The translations under genes were made by a program, and so were the position numbers. DNA of 61,607 bases, taken from assembly GCA_012103505.1 (NCBI GenBank), contig WLWP01000006.1, positions 1 to 61,607 on the forward strand, read 5' to 3'. The stretch comes from Pseudomonadales bacterium (GTDB lineage: Bacteria; Pseudomonadota; Gammaproteobacteria; Pseudomonadales; Azotimanducaceae). Under the pieces are notes generated by a model. That model was given only the letters and a program-made list of their open reading frames with translations, ran no database searches and had not been told where the DNA came from. Within the stretch, counting starts at the first letter, position 1; every line of letters starts with the position of its first letter. Of the stretch, positions 28,550 to 35,734 are shown piece by piece.

Positions 28550-30949
28550 CTAAATTATATCTTCTGGAGGCAACTCCTGGTGAAACATTAGCCATCTACC
28601 TGACATATCTCTGCCTTCCTCTGGAGTGGACTTGTACTTATACTCTCCGTATGAGGTGAGCCACTTGTAAAACTTAGTGCGAGAGATTGTCATCTTAGCT
28701 TTAGGCCCGTAGTCTGGATACTCATCTACGAAATCTAAGTATAGCTTCTGCTTATATATCCTATGGTTAGGCGCTAAGTCTACGTGCTCTTGATGCCCCG
28801 CTATTAACCCACACCATTCGATAAACTCATGGCATGTGTCTGCGGATAGCTTCCTTATTTTTAGATTCACAAACGTGCTCTTCATGAGTCCGTTCTCAAG
28901 GTATAGCTGAAGGTTGGAGATCATGTAGTTATCAAAGAGACACCACTCCTCGTCATCCCATTCACCAAACATAAGCTTACCGAACTCTATGAGTGGAGTA
29001 AACTCCTTGTTGTAGTGCTGGGTTAACTCAAGCTCCCACTTACGCCTCTCAAACGAGGACCCCTTTCCTTTTATAGCATAGTTCGTAGTGATGGCTACCT
29101 TAGGAGACTTAGAGAAAGGTATTTTAATAGCGTCCTTATTCTTCTTCTCTAGGGTAAGTCCCTCTGTTACCACACTAAACAACCTCTCGAAATCAAAGTG
29201 CCTACGCACGTCATCGAAGCATAGTATCTGTGTGTCTGCGGACACGAGCTGATATGCAAAGGACTTCTCAAAGTTGAAAGACTTCCCGTCAATTACTACC
29301 AGCTTCTTCATGCATGATATCCCGTTCATAAATAATCCCTTACCCGTGCCACCCTCTGGATTGTCAGAGATAACCTCATCGTTAAGGATAATAGCGGGGC
29401 AGTAGGATAGATTCTTCCATGCGTGTAGCATGTACCCTATCGTAGACCGCATAGACTGTATCCTAGTGGTAGAGTTTCCGCTTATGTTATTTACAAATGT
29501 TCCGTAGTCAGACTCCTTTACCTCACAGGTAATATAGTTTCTATTTATAACATGGTCCTTCCATACGTACCCACCGAGGTCGAGGTAATCTATAGGCGTG
29601 ACCGTGTTCTTAGTTATTTTAACGGCTGCATTTAGGTAGTATAGGTACGCCACATCCTTGCTATCCTCAATAAAGTATACATCTATAGAGGCGAGAAGGG
29701 TAAGGAACTCCTCCTTAAAGTATCTGGTGTGCTCTGCAAAGTAATTATATATACTCACATCATCCAGCTCAAGTAAGTGGTTCAATATGAAATCCTTGAT
29801 CTCTTTCTCTGACGTGTGGTCTATTAGATTGTTCGTCACCTTTACAAACACATAGTTCTTACCCCCCTCTGGACAGAACTTATAGAACCCGTTGTCCTCT
29901 AAAAAGTTTTTGAATAGGATATGTATGATCTTTATCACACCCTTATCACTCTTGCTCCAAAATTTATTTGAAGACTGCTCATCCTCTAGTCGAGTTATTA
30001 CATTCTGTATTACTCCGTCCTCAATATTCGACTCCTCTAATTGTGAACGGATTTCTTTTTTTGATATACCTCTCCTTATCTTCTGTCTTACTTGATTGAC
30101 TCTGTCCTCATCCTCGTAGTACTTCGTCCCGAAGTTCTGCTTGTTAGAATAAGCAGACTTAATGGTTCTATTTATCTCAGAAAGGGGGAAGTCTTTTGTT
30201 GCAAACTCTTGCATCACAAACTCAGCGATGTTCTGGTTCACCCCGAAGTCATTAAAGGCAGAGGCAAGAACGTATACGTTGTTGTTTCTTTCTCCATCTA
30301 TCATCCCATACTTCTTTACCCACCACCTCATGAGGTAGTCTATAATTTTCTTCTCATCTGTGATTGGGAAGGTAGGCGCGTCACGATACTTAGTTACCTC
30401 AGTGTACTCTTGCTCCGCTATCTGATCCCATAGACTAGACTGCTCATTGATATATATCAACGGATCGAATGACTCATAGCATACACGAGATAGGTTCTTA
30501 CATGTCTTATCAAAGTGAGGGCTATTGAAATGCTTCTCTAACGAGTTAAAATAATTTTTATGCTGGTCCACATCCTTAGGTATCTTAACGAGAGCCTTTA
30601 AACCTTTTCCGCTGGGGGATATGAACACTGAGTAGACGTGCTTATCTTTAGATAGCCTCTCCTTTTCCTGAAGCAACTCCTTGGTGTTGGAGTAGTCATC
30701 GAAGTCTAAACATATCAACCCGCTATGCTCCGAGGCAGACGCATCGTTACGTTTAGAAAACGTACCACTGAAACATATTGCGGGAAGAGATTGTTTGAGA
30801 AGGTTTCTTTTAGTCTTATCCTTCTCGGTGCGTATCTTCTTTACCAGATCCTGTGACGCACCATCTTTTATTCGCTTTAAAATAAGATCTACCTCTCGGT
30901 AGAAGGGCTGGGATGTAGACTTAATGTCTTTAAATATAGTTATTTGCAT
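28550..30949 (-). CDS. Primase-helicase (BT4734/VirE-type N-terminus, SF3-like helicase)
   Basis: A 799-residue protein. The N-terminal 150 residues match the BT4734/VirE-N type seen in Bacteroidota mobile elements and phages (SGLICLDFDDYSNTKELL, then VFISPSGKGLKALVKI), a primase-polymerase-related fold. The C-terminal half is a helicase with Walker A EGGTGKG (about residue 530), Walker B ILCFDDVRRHF (about 580) and sensor-like VAITTNYAIKG. It probably primes and unwinds the phage DNA. No DNA polymerase gene is present, so it presumably recruits the host replisome. The iteron region A lies directly upstream. Confidence 0.82.
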   Translation of the reverse strand: MQITIFKDIKSTSQPFYREVDLILKRIKDGASQDLVKKIRTEKDKTKRNLLKQSLPAICFSGTFSKRNDASASEHSGLICLDFDDYSNTKELLQEKERLSKDKHVYSVFISPSGKGLKALVKIPKDVDQHKNYFNSLEKHFNSPHFDKTCKNLSRVCYESFDPLIYINEQSSLWDQIAEQEYTEVTKYRDAPTFPITDEKKIIDYLMRWWVKKYGMIDGERNNNVYVLASAFNDFGVNQNIAEFVMQEFATKDFPLSEINRTIKSAYSNKQNFGTKYYEDEDRVNQVRQKIRRGISKKEIRSQLEESNIEDGVIQNVITRLEDEQSSNKFWSKSDKGVIKIIHILFKNFLEDNGFYKFCPEGGKNYVFVKVTNNLIDHTSEKEIKDFILNHLLELDDVSIYNYFAEHTRYFKEEFLTLLASIDVYFIEDSKDVAYLYYLNAAVKITKNTVTPIDYLDLGGYVWKDHVINRNYITCEVKESDYGTFVNNISGNSTTRIQSMRSTIGYMLHAWKNLSYCPAIILNDEVISDNPEGGTGKGLFMNGISCMKKLVVIDGKSFNFEKSFAYQLVSADTQILCFDDVRRHFDFERLFSVVTEGLTLEKKNKDAIKIPFSKSPKVAITTNYAIKGKGSSFERRKWELELTQHYNKEFTPLIEFGKLMFGEWDDEEWCLFDNYMISNLQLYLENGLMKSTFVNLKIRKLSADTCHEFIEWCGLIAGHQEHVDLAPNHRIYKQKLYLDFVDEYPDYGPKAKMTISRTKFYKWLTSYGEYKYKSTPEEGRDMSGRWLMFHQELPPEDII

Positions 30950-30952
30950 TTA

Positions 30953-31136
30953 TATGTCAGGGTTATGTCGATTTTATGTCGATTTAATTTTAGTTAAAGA
31001 GCTGATACTCTATTCTTTATATTCTTTTATGTCGATATGTCGAAAAGTAGTCATGTTTCTAGTAAAAAACTTCTATCTCTGTAAATATATTTTATATATA
31101 TATATATATGAGGAGGTATTTCTGTCATTCGACATA
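30953..31136. other. Iteron-like region A (candidate origin or operator)
   Basis: Noncoding DNA upstream of the primase-helicase gene. TATGTC begins at 30953 and TATGTCGAT at 30964 and 30975 (11-bp steps). After 53 bp come TATGTCGAT at 31028 and TATGTCGAA at 31036 (8-bp step). An AT run with (TA)n follows at about 31085-31110, then the reverse complement TCGACATA at 31129-31136. A second region (39831-40026) has the same unit, the same 11/53/8 spacing, the AT run and the inverted copy. Iterons beside an AT run and a primase gene suggest a replication origin. Operator sites are the alternative. Confidence 0.75.
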
Positions 31137-31142
31137 GTGTAG

Positions 31143-31183
31143 AGCATAAGAAAGGGGTAGGGTTCCCCCCACCCCCTTGCTCT
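31143..31183 (-). terminator. GC-rich hairpin after the 87-residue gene (putative terminator)
   Basis: Read on the minus strand, AGAGCA ... TGCTCT encloses a G-run and C-run (GGGGT / ACCCC) that can pair. It lies 12 bp after the stop of the 31195-31458 gene. There is no strong T tract on the minus strand, so termination is likely but not certain. Confidence 0.45.
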
Positions 31184-31194
31184 AGGGTTGGTTC

Positions 31195-31458
31195 TTAGAA
31201 GTCCGCCTTCTCTTCTTTAGGTTGCGACCTCTTAGATGGATCAGGCTTCCACGTGTCTACTTCCATGTAGTAGTTTCCGTTCTGTGCTTTTTTTAGCTCG
31301 AGGTTTACCCACCCATTAGACTCATGGTTCTTTAATGATGAGATCATCTCGTCTACCTTCATAGATACCTTGCTTAGTACCCACTCTGGAGCCTCGGAGT
31401 GAGGTGGTTTGAAGATAAGTCCATCGAGGAATACCTTTTCTTTTGTGTCGTTTGACAT
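31195..31458 (-). CDS. Conserved-looking phage protein of the replication module
   Basis: An 87-residue soluble protein (FLDGLIFKPPHSEAPEWVLS, then NGWVNLELKKAQNGNYYMEV, ending in a charged tail). I associate this pattern with a short, uncharacterised protein found near recombination genes of Bacteroidota phages. The acidic tail (PKEEKADF) is like that of single-stranded DNA-binding proteins, so an SSB-like role is possible but unproven. It is separated from the exonuclease gene by a hairpin with a T-rich end. Confidence 0.62.
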   Translation of the reverse strand: MSNDTKEKVFLDGLIFKPPHSEAPEWVLSKVSMKVDEMISSLKNHESNGWVNLELKKAQNGNYYMEVDTWKPDPSKRSQPKEEKADF

Positions 31459-31478
31459 GATTAATTATTTTGTCCGTT

Positions 31479-31509
31479 AAAAACAAATAGTGTTTGGACC
31501 ATACACTAT
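31479..31509 (-). terminator. Hairpin plus T-rich tract (putative terminator)
   Basis: On the minus strand, ATAGTGT (31509-31503) pairs with ACACTAT (31493-31487) over a 9-nt loop and is followed by TTGTTTTT. It starts 2 bp after the exonuclease stop codon. It probably reduces transcription into the next gene. Confidence 0.6.
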
Positions 31510-31510
31510 C

Positions 31511-32239
31511 CTATAAAATTTCTGTGTGGAGATATGTTTCTATATCTTCTGGGCTACCCTCCTTGAAAAACTTTTGGTAAACCTCTACTGCCTCCTCTAC
31601 TTTAGCCTTCCCCCTCATGAGGAAGTCTTGCGAGGCGTGGAAGATCCCTAGCTGATGGCTTACCTTATCTATTACGTAGAACACTAAAGGTTTTCCAAAC
31701 AAGCGCTGGTATATATAGCACTGACTATCGTAGTTGTACTTATTTGCGGACCACTTAAAGTCTTTCATGTTAGAGGTAGTCTTAATATCTATGAGCATAT
31801 CCTCACACACTACGTCCGCCTTACCCTTCCAAAGTTCGCCATGTATATTCTGTACGGCTGGTACTTCAAACTGATTCGACTCGTTGTATATAGCCTCATA
31901 GAAAGGTAGGTTGCCCTTGATAACTTTTACTAAGGACTTAACCTCCTCTGCCTCACTCTTAAGTAAGATCATTTTCTCTGTGGTGTTTGCTAAAGCCTCC
32001 TTATATGCCTTAGTGTTGCGACTAGCTACGTCTACAACCTCAAAGTTCTTTACCTTCTCAGGCTCTAGGATATGGGTGTGTAAGTAGCTACCTATAAGCA
32101 TAGGCTTAGTCTGCTCACTAGGTTTTCCATACTCAGTAGGTCGTGTAAGGAGTGCGCCTATGTCTGAGTTGGAGAGGTACTTCCTCCCGTACTCTCCATA
32201 GTAATGAGCATCGTCCTTTAGTTTCTCTACATCAAACAT
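31511..32239 (-). CDS. PD-(D/E)XK exonuclease (YqaJ / RecE-like)
   Basis: A 242-residue protein. The nuclease core is visible: GKADVVCEDMLIDIKTT with D142, D151 and K153, followed by a helix with NYDSQCYIY (Q173), the QxxxY feature of YqaJ, RecB and lambda-exonuclease type enzymes. It overlaps by 8 bp the gene for a DUF1071-type annealing protein. Together they form the exonuclease and annealase pair of phage recombination systems (like lambda Red), giving 5'-3' resection and strand annealing. Confidence 0.82.
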   Translation of the reverse strand: MFDVEKLKDDAHYYGEYGRKYLSNSDIGALLTRPTEYGKPSEQTKPMLIGSYLHTHILEPEKVKNFEVVDVASRNTKAYKEALANTTEKMILLKSEAEEVKSLVKVIKGNLPFYEAIYNESNQFEVPAVQNIHGELWKGKADVVCEDMLIDIKTTSNMKDFKWSANKYNYDSQCYIYQRLFGKPLVFYVIDKVSHQLGIFHASQDFLMRGKAKVEEAVEVYQKFFKEGSPEDIETYLHTEIL

Positions 32240-32807
32240 GCTTAGAGAGTTCCTTCTTAATAGTAGCCTTTAGATTGTACTTAGTCTCTAGGTTCTTAAT
32301 AATTTTAGGTAGACCTAACTCCTTATTAGAGGCGATATACTTTAAGACCTTCGCCCAGTTATCTGTGTTGATAATAAGCTCTACCTTCTCCTCCTTCTTA
32401 GGGGTTACCTCGTTAGTGGTCTGCACTATATCCTCTCCACTCCATAGGCTTAATCCTAGACCATGCATAGCAATAGCTTTCGTTGTAGACCTCTGAATAG
32501 TTTTGTTTACCTCCATAGACGTGACCTTGTCTAAGGGCAGAGCGTTGTTTCTAAAGTCCATAACGGGTAGGTAGTCTATATGTTCTAACCCTTTGATTGT
32601 AATGCCCACCTTTACATAGGCTGAGTTACCATCGGTAAAGTAGTTTAATCCCGTGCTCTCACACTCGTATACTACCCTCTGAATTTCAGGGAACTTCTGC
32701 TTGGCTAGCGTCCATGCGTGTGCCCATGATAGGTACTTGTGCTGACCTTTCTTCTCTACTTTGTCGTTGATGTTAATGGATGACAAGTCCTTGAAAATAT
32801 CTTTCAT
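32232..32807 (-). CDS. DUF1071-type single-strand annealing protein
   Basis: A 191-residue protein with the DUF1071 pattern: YLSWAHAWTLAKQKFP near residue 26, FTDGNSAYVKVGI, YLPVMDFRNNAL, and TKAIAMHGLGLSLWSGED near residue 115. Members are Rad52/Erf-like annealases of phages. The position next to the PDDEXK exonuclease fits. The last 50 residues are a separate helical, charged tail that may bind partners such as SSB. Confidence 0.8.
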   Translation of the reverse strand: MKDIFKDLSSININDKVEKKGQHKYLSWAHAWTLAKQKFPEIQRVVYECESTGLNYFTDGNSAYVKVGITIKGLEHIDYLPVMDFRNNALPLDKVTSMEVNKTIQRSTTKAIAMHGLGLSLWSGEDIVQTTNEVTPKKEEKVELIINTDNWAKVLKYIASNKELGLPKIIKNLETKYNLKATIKKELSKHV

Positions 32808-33199
32808 GTAATTTTATTTAATTTAATTTTTAAAACTGCGTACTTCTTTAGTATGTTATCTCTCTTATTCTTTAATCCTTTAATGTATTTATCATTCTTC
32901 CTAGTGTTTACCTCCTTCTTGATACCAAGTTCTACTAGTCGTAGCTTGTGTGTGCAGTTGTTTAGGCTAACGTTAACCGATCCTTTTACCCACCCATGCT
33001 GGAGGAAGTACTCTAACTCTGACTCTGTTATAGCCTTGTAGTATGCTCCCCCTTTTCCGACGTTAAGTATGTCTATGTGTGTGGGAAATTTTTTTATTAT
33101 AACAGAGGGTCGTATGTAAGACTTCCCGTTTTGTAGTGGTAAGGAGGTGGAGTAGTTGTCGTTTTCTGCTTGTTCAAACACATCCTCTAAGGTGTACAT
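32804..33199 (-). CDS. Hypothetical basic protein, recombination operon
   Basis: A 131-residue basic protein overlapping the annealase gene by 4 bp and the DnaA-like gene upstream by 13 bp. It is alpha/beta at the start (MYTLEDVFEQAENDNYSTSL), then Lys-rich and probably helical (RKNDKYIKGLKNKRDNILKK). It may bind nucleic acid. No family is recognised. Confidence 0.6.
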   Translation of the reverse strand: MYTLEDVFEQAENDNYSTSLPLQNGKSYIRPSVIIKKFPTHIDILNVGKGGAYYKAITESELEYFLQHGWVKGSVNVSLNNCTHKLRLVELGIKKEVNTRKNDKYIKGLKNKRDNILKKYAVLKIKLNKIT

Positions 33200-33492
33200 A
33201 TCCCTTCTTCTATGTTTTTTGCTATATGAATGAAGTCTTTGTCACTTTCTATAATTTTCTTTGCTCGTTTGTATCCATGAATAATAGTTGAGTGACATAG
33301 AGCAAGGCCCTCTTCCTCCATAAATCTTTGTATGTAGCTAACCCGTATAGGTCTCTCCATGCATAGGTAGTATAACATCTGCCTAGCATCAACACACTCT
33401 CTCCGCTTAGACTTCTCAAACATTTGATCTAAACTTAGATGAAACTGCTCGGCTACTGCGTCTGCGTACTGCATAAATATTTTCTTTTTCAT
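33187..33492 (-). CDS. Small DnaA domain IV-like protein
   Basis: A 101-residue protein consisting mainly of a DnaA-type HTH: VDARQMLYYLC, then VSYIQRFM, then LCHSTIIHGYKRA (residues 65-77), which matches the DnaA signature (HSTIIH with downstream basic residues). This is the second such protein in the genome. It is first in the leftward DNA-metabolism operon, 18 bp downstream of a perfect promoter box, so it should be made early. It may regulate replication or bind the iteron or DnaA-box-like sites. Confidence 0.72.
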   Translation of the reverse strand: MKKKIFMQYADAVAEQFHLSLDQMFEKSKRRECVDARQMLYYLCMERPIRVSYIQRFMEEEGLALCHSTIIHGYKRAKKIIESDKDFIHIAKNIEEGICTP

Positions 33493-33509
33493 TTAATTTA
33501 ATTTTAAAA

Positions 33510-33517
33510 CAAAGATA
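33510..33517 (-). promoter_or_regulatory. Minus-strand promoter box TATCTTTG
   Basis: CAAAGATA on the plus strand reads TATCTTTG on the minus strand, 18 bp before the ATG of the DnaA-like gene. It is placed to drive the leftward DNA-metabolism operon. Confidence 0.75.
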
Positions 33518-33562
33518 CAAAACCCTTAATAAGTTTCGACAAAATGTTTAATTTATTTCTAG

Positions 33563-33647
33563 ATAGTAAGTGGGAGTCGAACCCATGTGCGTACCTCCTG
33601 AACCAACAATCGATATGCTCAGCATCCTCCAAGTCGTGCCTTACTAT
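33563..33647 (-). tRNA. tRNA-like element, isotype uncertain
   Basis: On the minus strand the 5' end ATAGTAA pairs with TTACTAT at the 3' end (7 bp). A T-arm-like segment ATGGG TTCGACT CCCAC precedes it. The length (85 nt) suggests a class II tRNA. The D-arm is short. One possible anticodon arm gives CTGAGCA (GAG, Leu), while another stem (TGAGC/GTTCA) leaves a 13-nt loop. No CCA is encoded. It is either a degenerate tRNA or a tRNA mimic. Confidence 0.5.
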
Positions 33648-33653
33648 GGTCGT

Positions 33654-33851
33654 TTATTTATCTTTCTTTGCTTCGTTTTTTAATTGTTTAATTCGGTAGG
33701 ATATAGAAAACTTTATTGCTTTAACAGTCGTCATTAACGCTTGTTGCCTTTGTAAAGATTGTAACTCCTTTATAACTTGCTGATTGGCGTATTTGTTGAG
33801 GGCCTTTTGCGCTACTTGATCCATCCAGTCCCATTCTCTTGTGCTATTCAT
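33654..33851 (-). CDS. Small helical protein, unknown
   Basis: A 65-residue, Gln/Lys-rich helical protein (MNSTREWDWMDQVAQKAL, then KELQSLQRQQALM). Start overlaps the next gene by 8 bp. The coiled-coil-like composition suggests a small interaction protein. Not recognised. Confidence 0.55.
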   Translation of the reverse strand: MNSTREWDWMDQVAQKALNKYANQQVIKELQSLQRQQALMTTVKAIKFSISYRIKQLKNEAKKDK

Positions 33852-34128
33852 TGTTATATGCTTTTATTAATGTTACACATGCATCATGCAAGTCCTCAAT
33901 TTCTCTATTGCATAAGGCTTTATCGATAAGTTCGTGTGGATCGAGTCCACCATTCTCTATCTTGAACACTACGGGCATCAACCAATCCCATGATGAGTGA
34001 TATAGAAAGCACGACTCGTGCACTATTTGGTAGCCGTAGTCTTTGTCCATGTCTACTAGGTAGCCATCTACGCCGTCTTCCTCCAACCCCATAAACAGGG
34101 CTATTAGTTTGTTCTCTTTATCCTTCAT
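33844..34128 (-). CDS. Small protein, unknown (94 residues)
   Basis: An acidic 94-residue protein with a pattern (LIALFMGLEEDG, YHSSWDWLMPVVFKIE) that I associate with an uncharacterised short protein common in phages of Bacteroidota. Overlaps its neighbours by 8 bp and 4 bp. Probably an early accessory protein; function unknown. Confidence 0.6.
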   Translation of the reverse strand: MKDKENKLIALFMGLEEDGVDGYLVDMDKDYGYQIVHESCFLYHSSWDWLMPVVFKIENGGLDPHELIDKALCNREIEDLHDACVTLIKAYNNE

Positions 34129-34313
34129 GACTCTTTGTTTAATAGTTTTTGACCTACGGTTAATCCTTTCTGATAATACAGAGCCTCCATATACTTAGAC
34201 TGATAGTATCTATCCATCTTTTCGTCTTCGTTCTGTCTCAATCGATCTTGATAGTACTTAGTGTTTTCCTTTGCGTCCTTGAGAACCGCTTCAAAAGTAA
34301 ATTCTTCTTTCAT
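34125..34313 (-). CDS. Small charged protein, unknown (62 residues)
   Basis: A 62-residue, highly charged helical protein (MKEEFTFEAVLKDAKENTKY). It overlaps the next gene by 4 bp (ATGA type). It follows the tRNA-like element at 34337-34446 on the same strand. Not recognised. Confidence 0.55.
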   Translation of the reverse strand: MKEEFTFEAVLKDAKENTKYYQDRLRQNEDEKMDRYYQSKYMEALYYQKGLTVGQKLLNKES

Positions 34314-34336
34314 TTTATTTAAGTTTAATTAATGAG

Positions 34337-34446
34337 TACACGCAGAGGAGTCGAACCTCGCACCCGTATAGGAAATTCAGAAAACCTATTGAGGGAACGC
34401 CTACATTGTATCCTGAAGTTTTTGCAAACCTACAATGCTACGTGTA
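34337..34446 (-). tRNA. tRNA-like element with oversized body
   Basis: TACACGT at the 5' end pairs with GCGTGTA at the 3' end, with a T-arm-like segment (GAGG TTCGACT CCTC) just before it. The body is 110 nt, too long for a normal tRNA. It can form CATTGTA/TACAATG and ATAGG/CCTAT stems, and no standard anticodon arm is clear. It may be a tRNA with an insertion, a decayed tRNA, or a tRNA-like processing signal. No CCA is encoded. Confidence 0.45.
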
Positions 34447-34451
34447 TGTTG

Positions 34452-34631
34452 TTACCAAAAGAGACTCATATGGTTGTCGTAGTCTTTTTGTGTCCACTTC
34501 CTAAAAGTCTTTTCATTGACTTGACTCTTAGGGCCGTTGTACTTCTTCTTCGCTAACTTAATAGCCTCTCTCTTGGTCGGGGCATCCATTGTGTTCCAAC
34601 CGCCTCCGATAAAATTAAACATATACTTCAT
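34452..34631 (-). CDS. Short basic protein, 59 residues
   Basis: A 59-residue protein: MKYMFNFIGGGWNTMDAPTK, then REAIKLAKKKY and a Trp/Lys end. It fills the space between a tRNA-like element (5 bp away) and the next gene upstream (2 bp). The TKREAI-LA pattern is like short phage proteins that carry a motif for a helix after GGWNT. It is below the size usually called. Packing and codon structure support it. Confidence 0.55.
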   Translation of the reverse strand: MKYMFNFIGGGWNTMDAPTKREAIKLAKKKYNGPKSQVNEKTFRKWTQKDYDNHMSLFW

Positions 34632-34633
34632 CT

Positions 34634-34882
34634 TTATATCTCTTCTAAATTAAAGTTCCATTGTGTGAGCGTAGCCTTTACGCACTCAGGTAGTTCGTAT
34701 ACTCCATCATAGTCTCTTAGCACGTTGCCCTCAAACCATAAGCCTCCTTCAGCGTGGTAGCCATCTGACTCGTCTACGTCGTACACCTCAAAACTTCCGT
34801 AGCTTTCTTCTGTGTTGACGTTTACCTCGCAGTCGTATGTTACCCCGTTCTTTTCCGTCGTGTATCTCTTGTTGTAGTTCAT
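34634..34882 (-). CDS. Small acidic beta protein, unknown
   Basis: An 82-residue acidic protein (MNYNKRYTTEKNGVTYDCEV), rich in Tyr, Asp, Glu and Gly and predicted beta. It overlaps the gene upstream by 4 bp. Acidic single-domain proteins in early phage blocks are often inhibitors or DNA mimics, but nothing here shows that directly. Confidence 0.58.
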   Translation of the reverse strand: MNYNKRYTTEKNGVTYDCEVNVNTEESYGSFEVYDVDESDGYHAEGGLWFEGNVLRDYDGVYELPECVKATLTQWNFNLEEI

Positions 34883-35043
34883 AGTATTTGAGTGTTATAA
34901 AATTCGTGGAAGAAGTAGTCGTCGAACTTGTCGTATATCAATGTGTCGTTGTTGAAGATGTCCTCCCATACCTTCTTAGCTACTGCATATTCAGGTAGGT
35001 CTTCGTGGTTGTCAATCTCGTTCATCTTAGTATTCTTTATCAT
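34879..35043 (-). CDS. Small acidic protein, unknown (54 residues)
   Basis: The frame is open to an ATG at 35061, but the ATG at 35043 (MIKNTKMNEIDNHEDL) overlaps the upstream stop codon as ATGA, which fits the coupled starts of this block. I prefer it. The protein is acidic and aromatic (YDKFDDYFFHEFYN). Not recognised. Confidence 0.52.
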   Translation of the reverse strand: MIKNTKMNEIDNHEDLPEYAVAKKVWEDIFNNDTLIYDKFDDYFFHEFYNTQIL

Positions 35044-35240
35044 AATGTAAACTTTTTCCATGTTAAACTCTCCTCACTTGTAAGGTCTACCGCTATCTCG
35101 ATGTTGGAGACGTGTGTCCATCCATCGTCAGCACACTTGGTTTTATCGGTCATTGCGTTACCTTGTTCGAGGTGGTCGATGATGACTTGAGCGTCGTCAA
35201 TTATCATCTTCATTCTATGTATTAGTTTGTGGTCTTTCAT
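35040..35240 (-). CDS. Small protein, unknown (66 residues)
   Basis: A 66-residue alpha/beta protein (MKDHKLIHRMKMIIDDAQVI, then WTHVSNIEIAVDLTSEE). It sits 3 bp from the gene upstream and is coupled to the one downstream. Not recognised. Confidence 0.52.
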   Translation of the reverse strand: MKDHKLIHRMKMIIDDAQVIIDHLEQGNAMTDKTKCADDGWTHVSNIEIAVDLTSEESLTWKKFTL

Positions 35241-35243
35241 CTT

Positions 35244-35504
35244 TTACCAATTTATAAATTTTGCAATCGCTCTACCCATTTTTAGCGTGTCTTCATCGCT
35301 ATCGAAGTCTTCTACGCACCAAGCCGATACACGCACGTTCTTTAATTGCTCTTCGTTAGTCACCTTAATCTTTCCCTTCGGACTATTCTTTAGGATGCTA
35401 ACGATATGGTTTGCGTCAGTCCCTCCGCTATCCTCCCAACTGCCCCACTCACGAATGCTCCACTCGCGCTTTATTTCTTCTGATAAATTCTTAACTTTCT
35501 TCAT
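35244..35504 (-). CDS. Small acidic protein, unknown (86 residues)
   Basis: An 86-residue protein with a Trp-rich N-terminus (EWSIREWGSWEDSGGTDANH) and a VSAWCVEDFDSDED acidic end. It is the first gene after a minus-strand promoter box (35536-35543) and the start site shows the AT-rich leader TAATCTAATACATTATG shared by several genes here. Not recognised. Confidence 0.55.
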   Translation of the reverse strand: MKKVKNLSEEIKREWSIREWGSWEDSGGTDANHIVSILKNSPKGKIKVTNEEQLKNVRVSAWCVEDFDSDEDTLKMGRAIAKFINW

Positions 35505-35535
35505 AATGTATTAGATTAAATGTTTATAGATAGTG

Positions 35536-35543
35536 CAAATATA
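35536..35543 (-). promoter_or_regulatory. Minus-strand promoter box TATATTTG
   Basis: CAAATATA on the plus strand reads TATATTTG on the minus strand and fits TAnnTTTG. It lies 32 bp upstream of the ATG at 35504. Confidence 0.55.
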
Positions 35544-35580
35544 TAGCATAGTTTGTGTAATTCCTAATTATATCTCTAAA

Positions 35581-35602
35581 GTTATTAACAAGTTATTAAC
35601 AA
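35581..35602. repeat. Tandem GTTATTAACAA repeat
   Basis: Two perfect adjacent 11-bp copies, GTTATTAACAA at 35581-35591 and 35592-35602. The core TTATTAACA resembles the DnaA box TTATCCACA with two differences. Placed between a structured hairpin and a minus-strand promoter, it could bind a DnaA-like protein. Confidence 0.6.
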
Positions 35603-35604
35603 TT

Positions 35605-35653
35605 GAGCAGTGAAGAGGGGCGAATTTCTTCTCGGTACGCACTACCACTGCTT
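35605..35653 (-). ncRNA. Structured RNA element 1 (covarying hairpin)
   Basis: Directly after the stop of the 24-residue gene. Outer stem AGCAGTG (35606-35612)/CACTGCT (35646-35652), inner stem AAGAGG/TTTCTT (35613-35618/35625-35630), loop GGCGAA on the plus strand (UUCGCC in the minus transcript), then 15 nt. The element at 37952-37998 has the same loop, stem lengths and 15-nt spacer, with compensatory changes in both stems. No T tract follows, so it is more likely an RNA stability or processing element than a terminator. Confidence 0.65.
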
Positions 35654-35659
35654 GTTGGG

Positions 35660-35734
35660 TTAGTAATTTGCCTCAACTAGCCAAATAGCTAGAGTCGTTA
35701 TCGAATATAAAAAAGATCGGGGGTCTTGATTCAT
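35660..35734 (-). CDS. 24-residue hydrophobic peptide, short paralogue of the 52-residue lipoprotein
   Basis: MNQDPRSFLYSITTLAIWLV and a final EANY. It matches the 52-residue gene at 36569-36727 (MNQNTRSFRYCLTTLIIWSV ... EAYY) at both ends, as if the middle (rest of the membrane segment and the lipobox) were deleted. The ATG overlaps the upstream stop as ATGA. It may be a small membrane peptide or a decaying copy. Confidence 0.5.
   Translation of the reverse strand: MNQDPRSFLYSITTLAIWLVEANY

Noticed and set aside
28550..30949. The BT4734-type protein as a mobile-element VirE protein, implying an integrated element
   Set aside because: No integrase, att site or other mobile-element genes. 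It sits in a phage replication operon, where this primase type is also found.
35605..35653. Structured element 1 as a simple rho-independent terminator
   Set aside because: On the transcribed minus strand no T tract follows the stem. Compensatory changes with element 2 argue for another RNA role.
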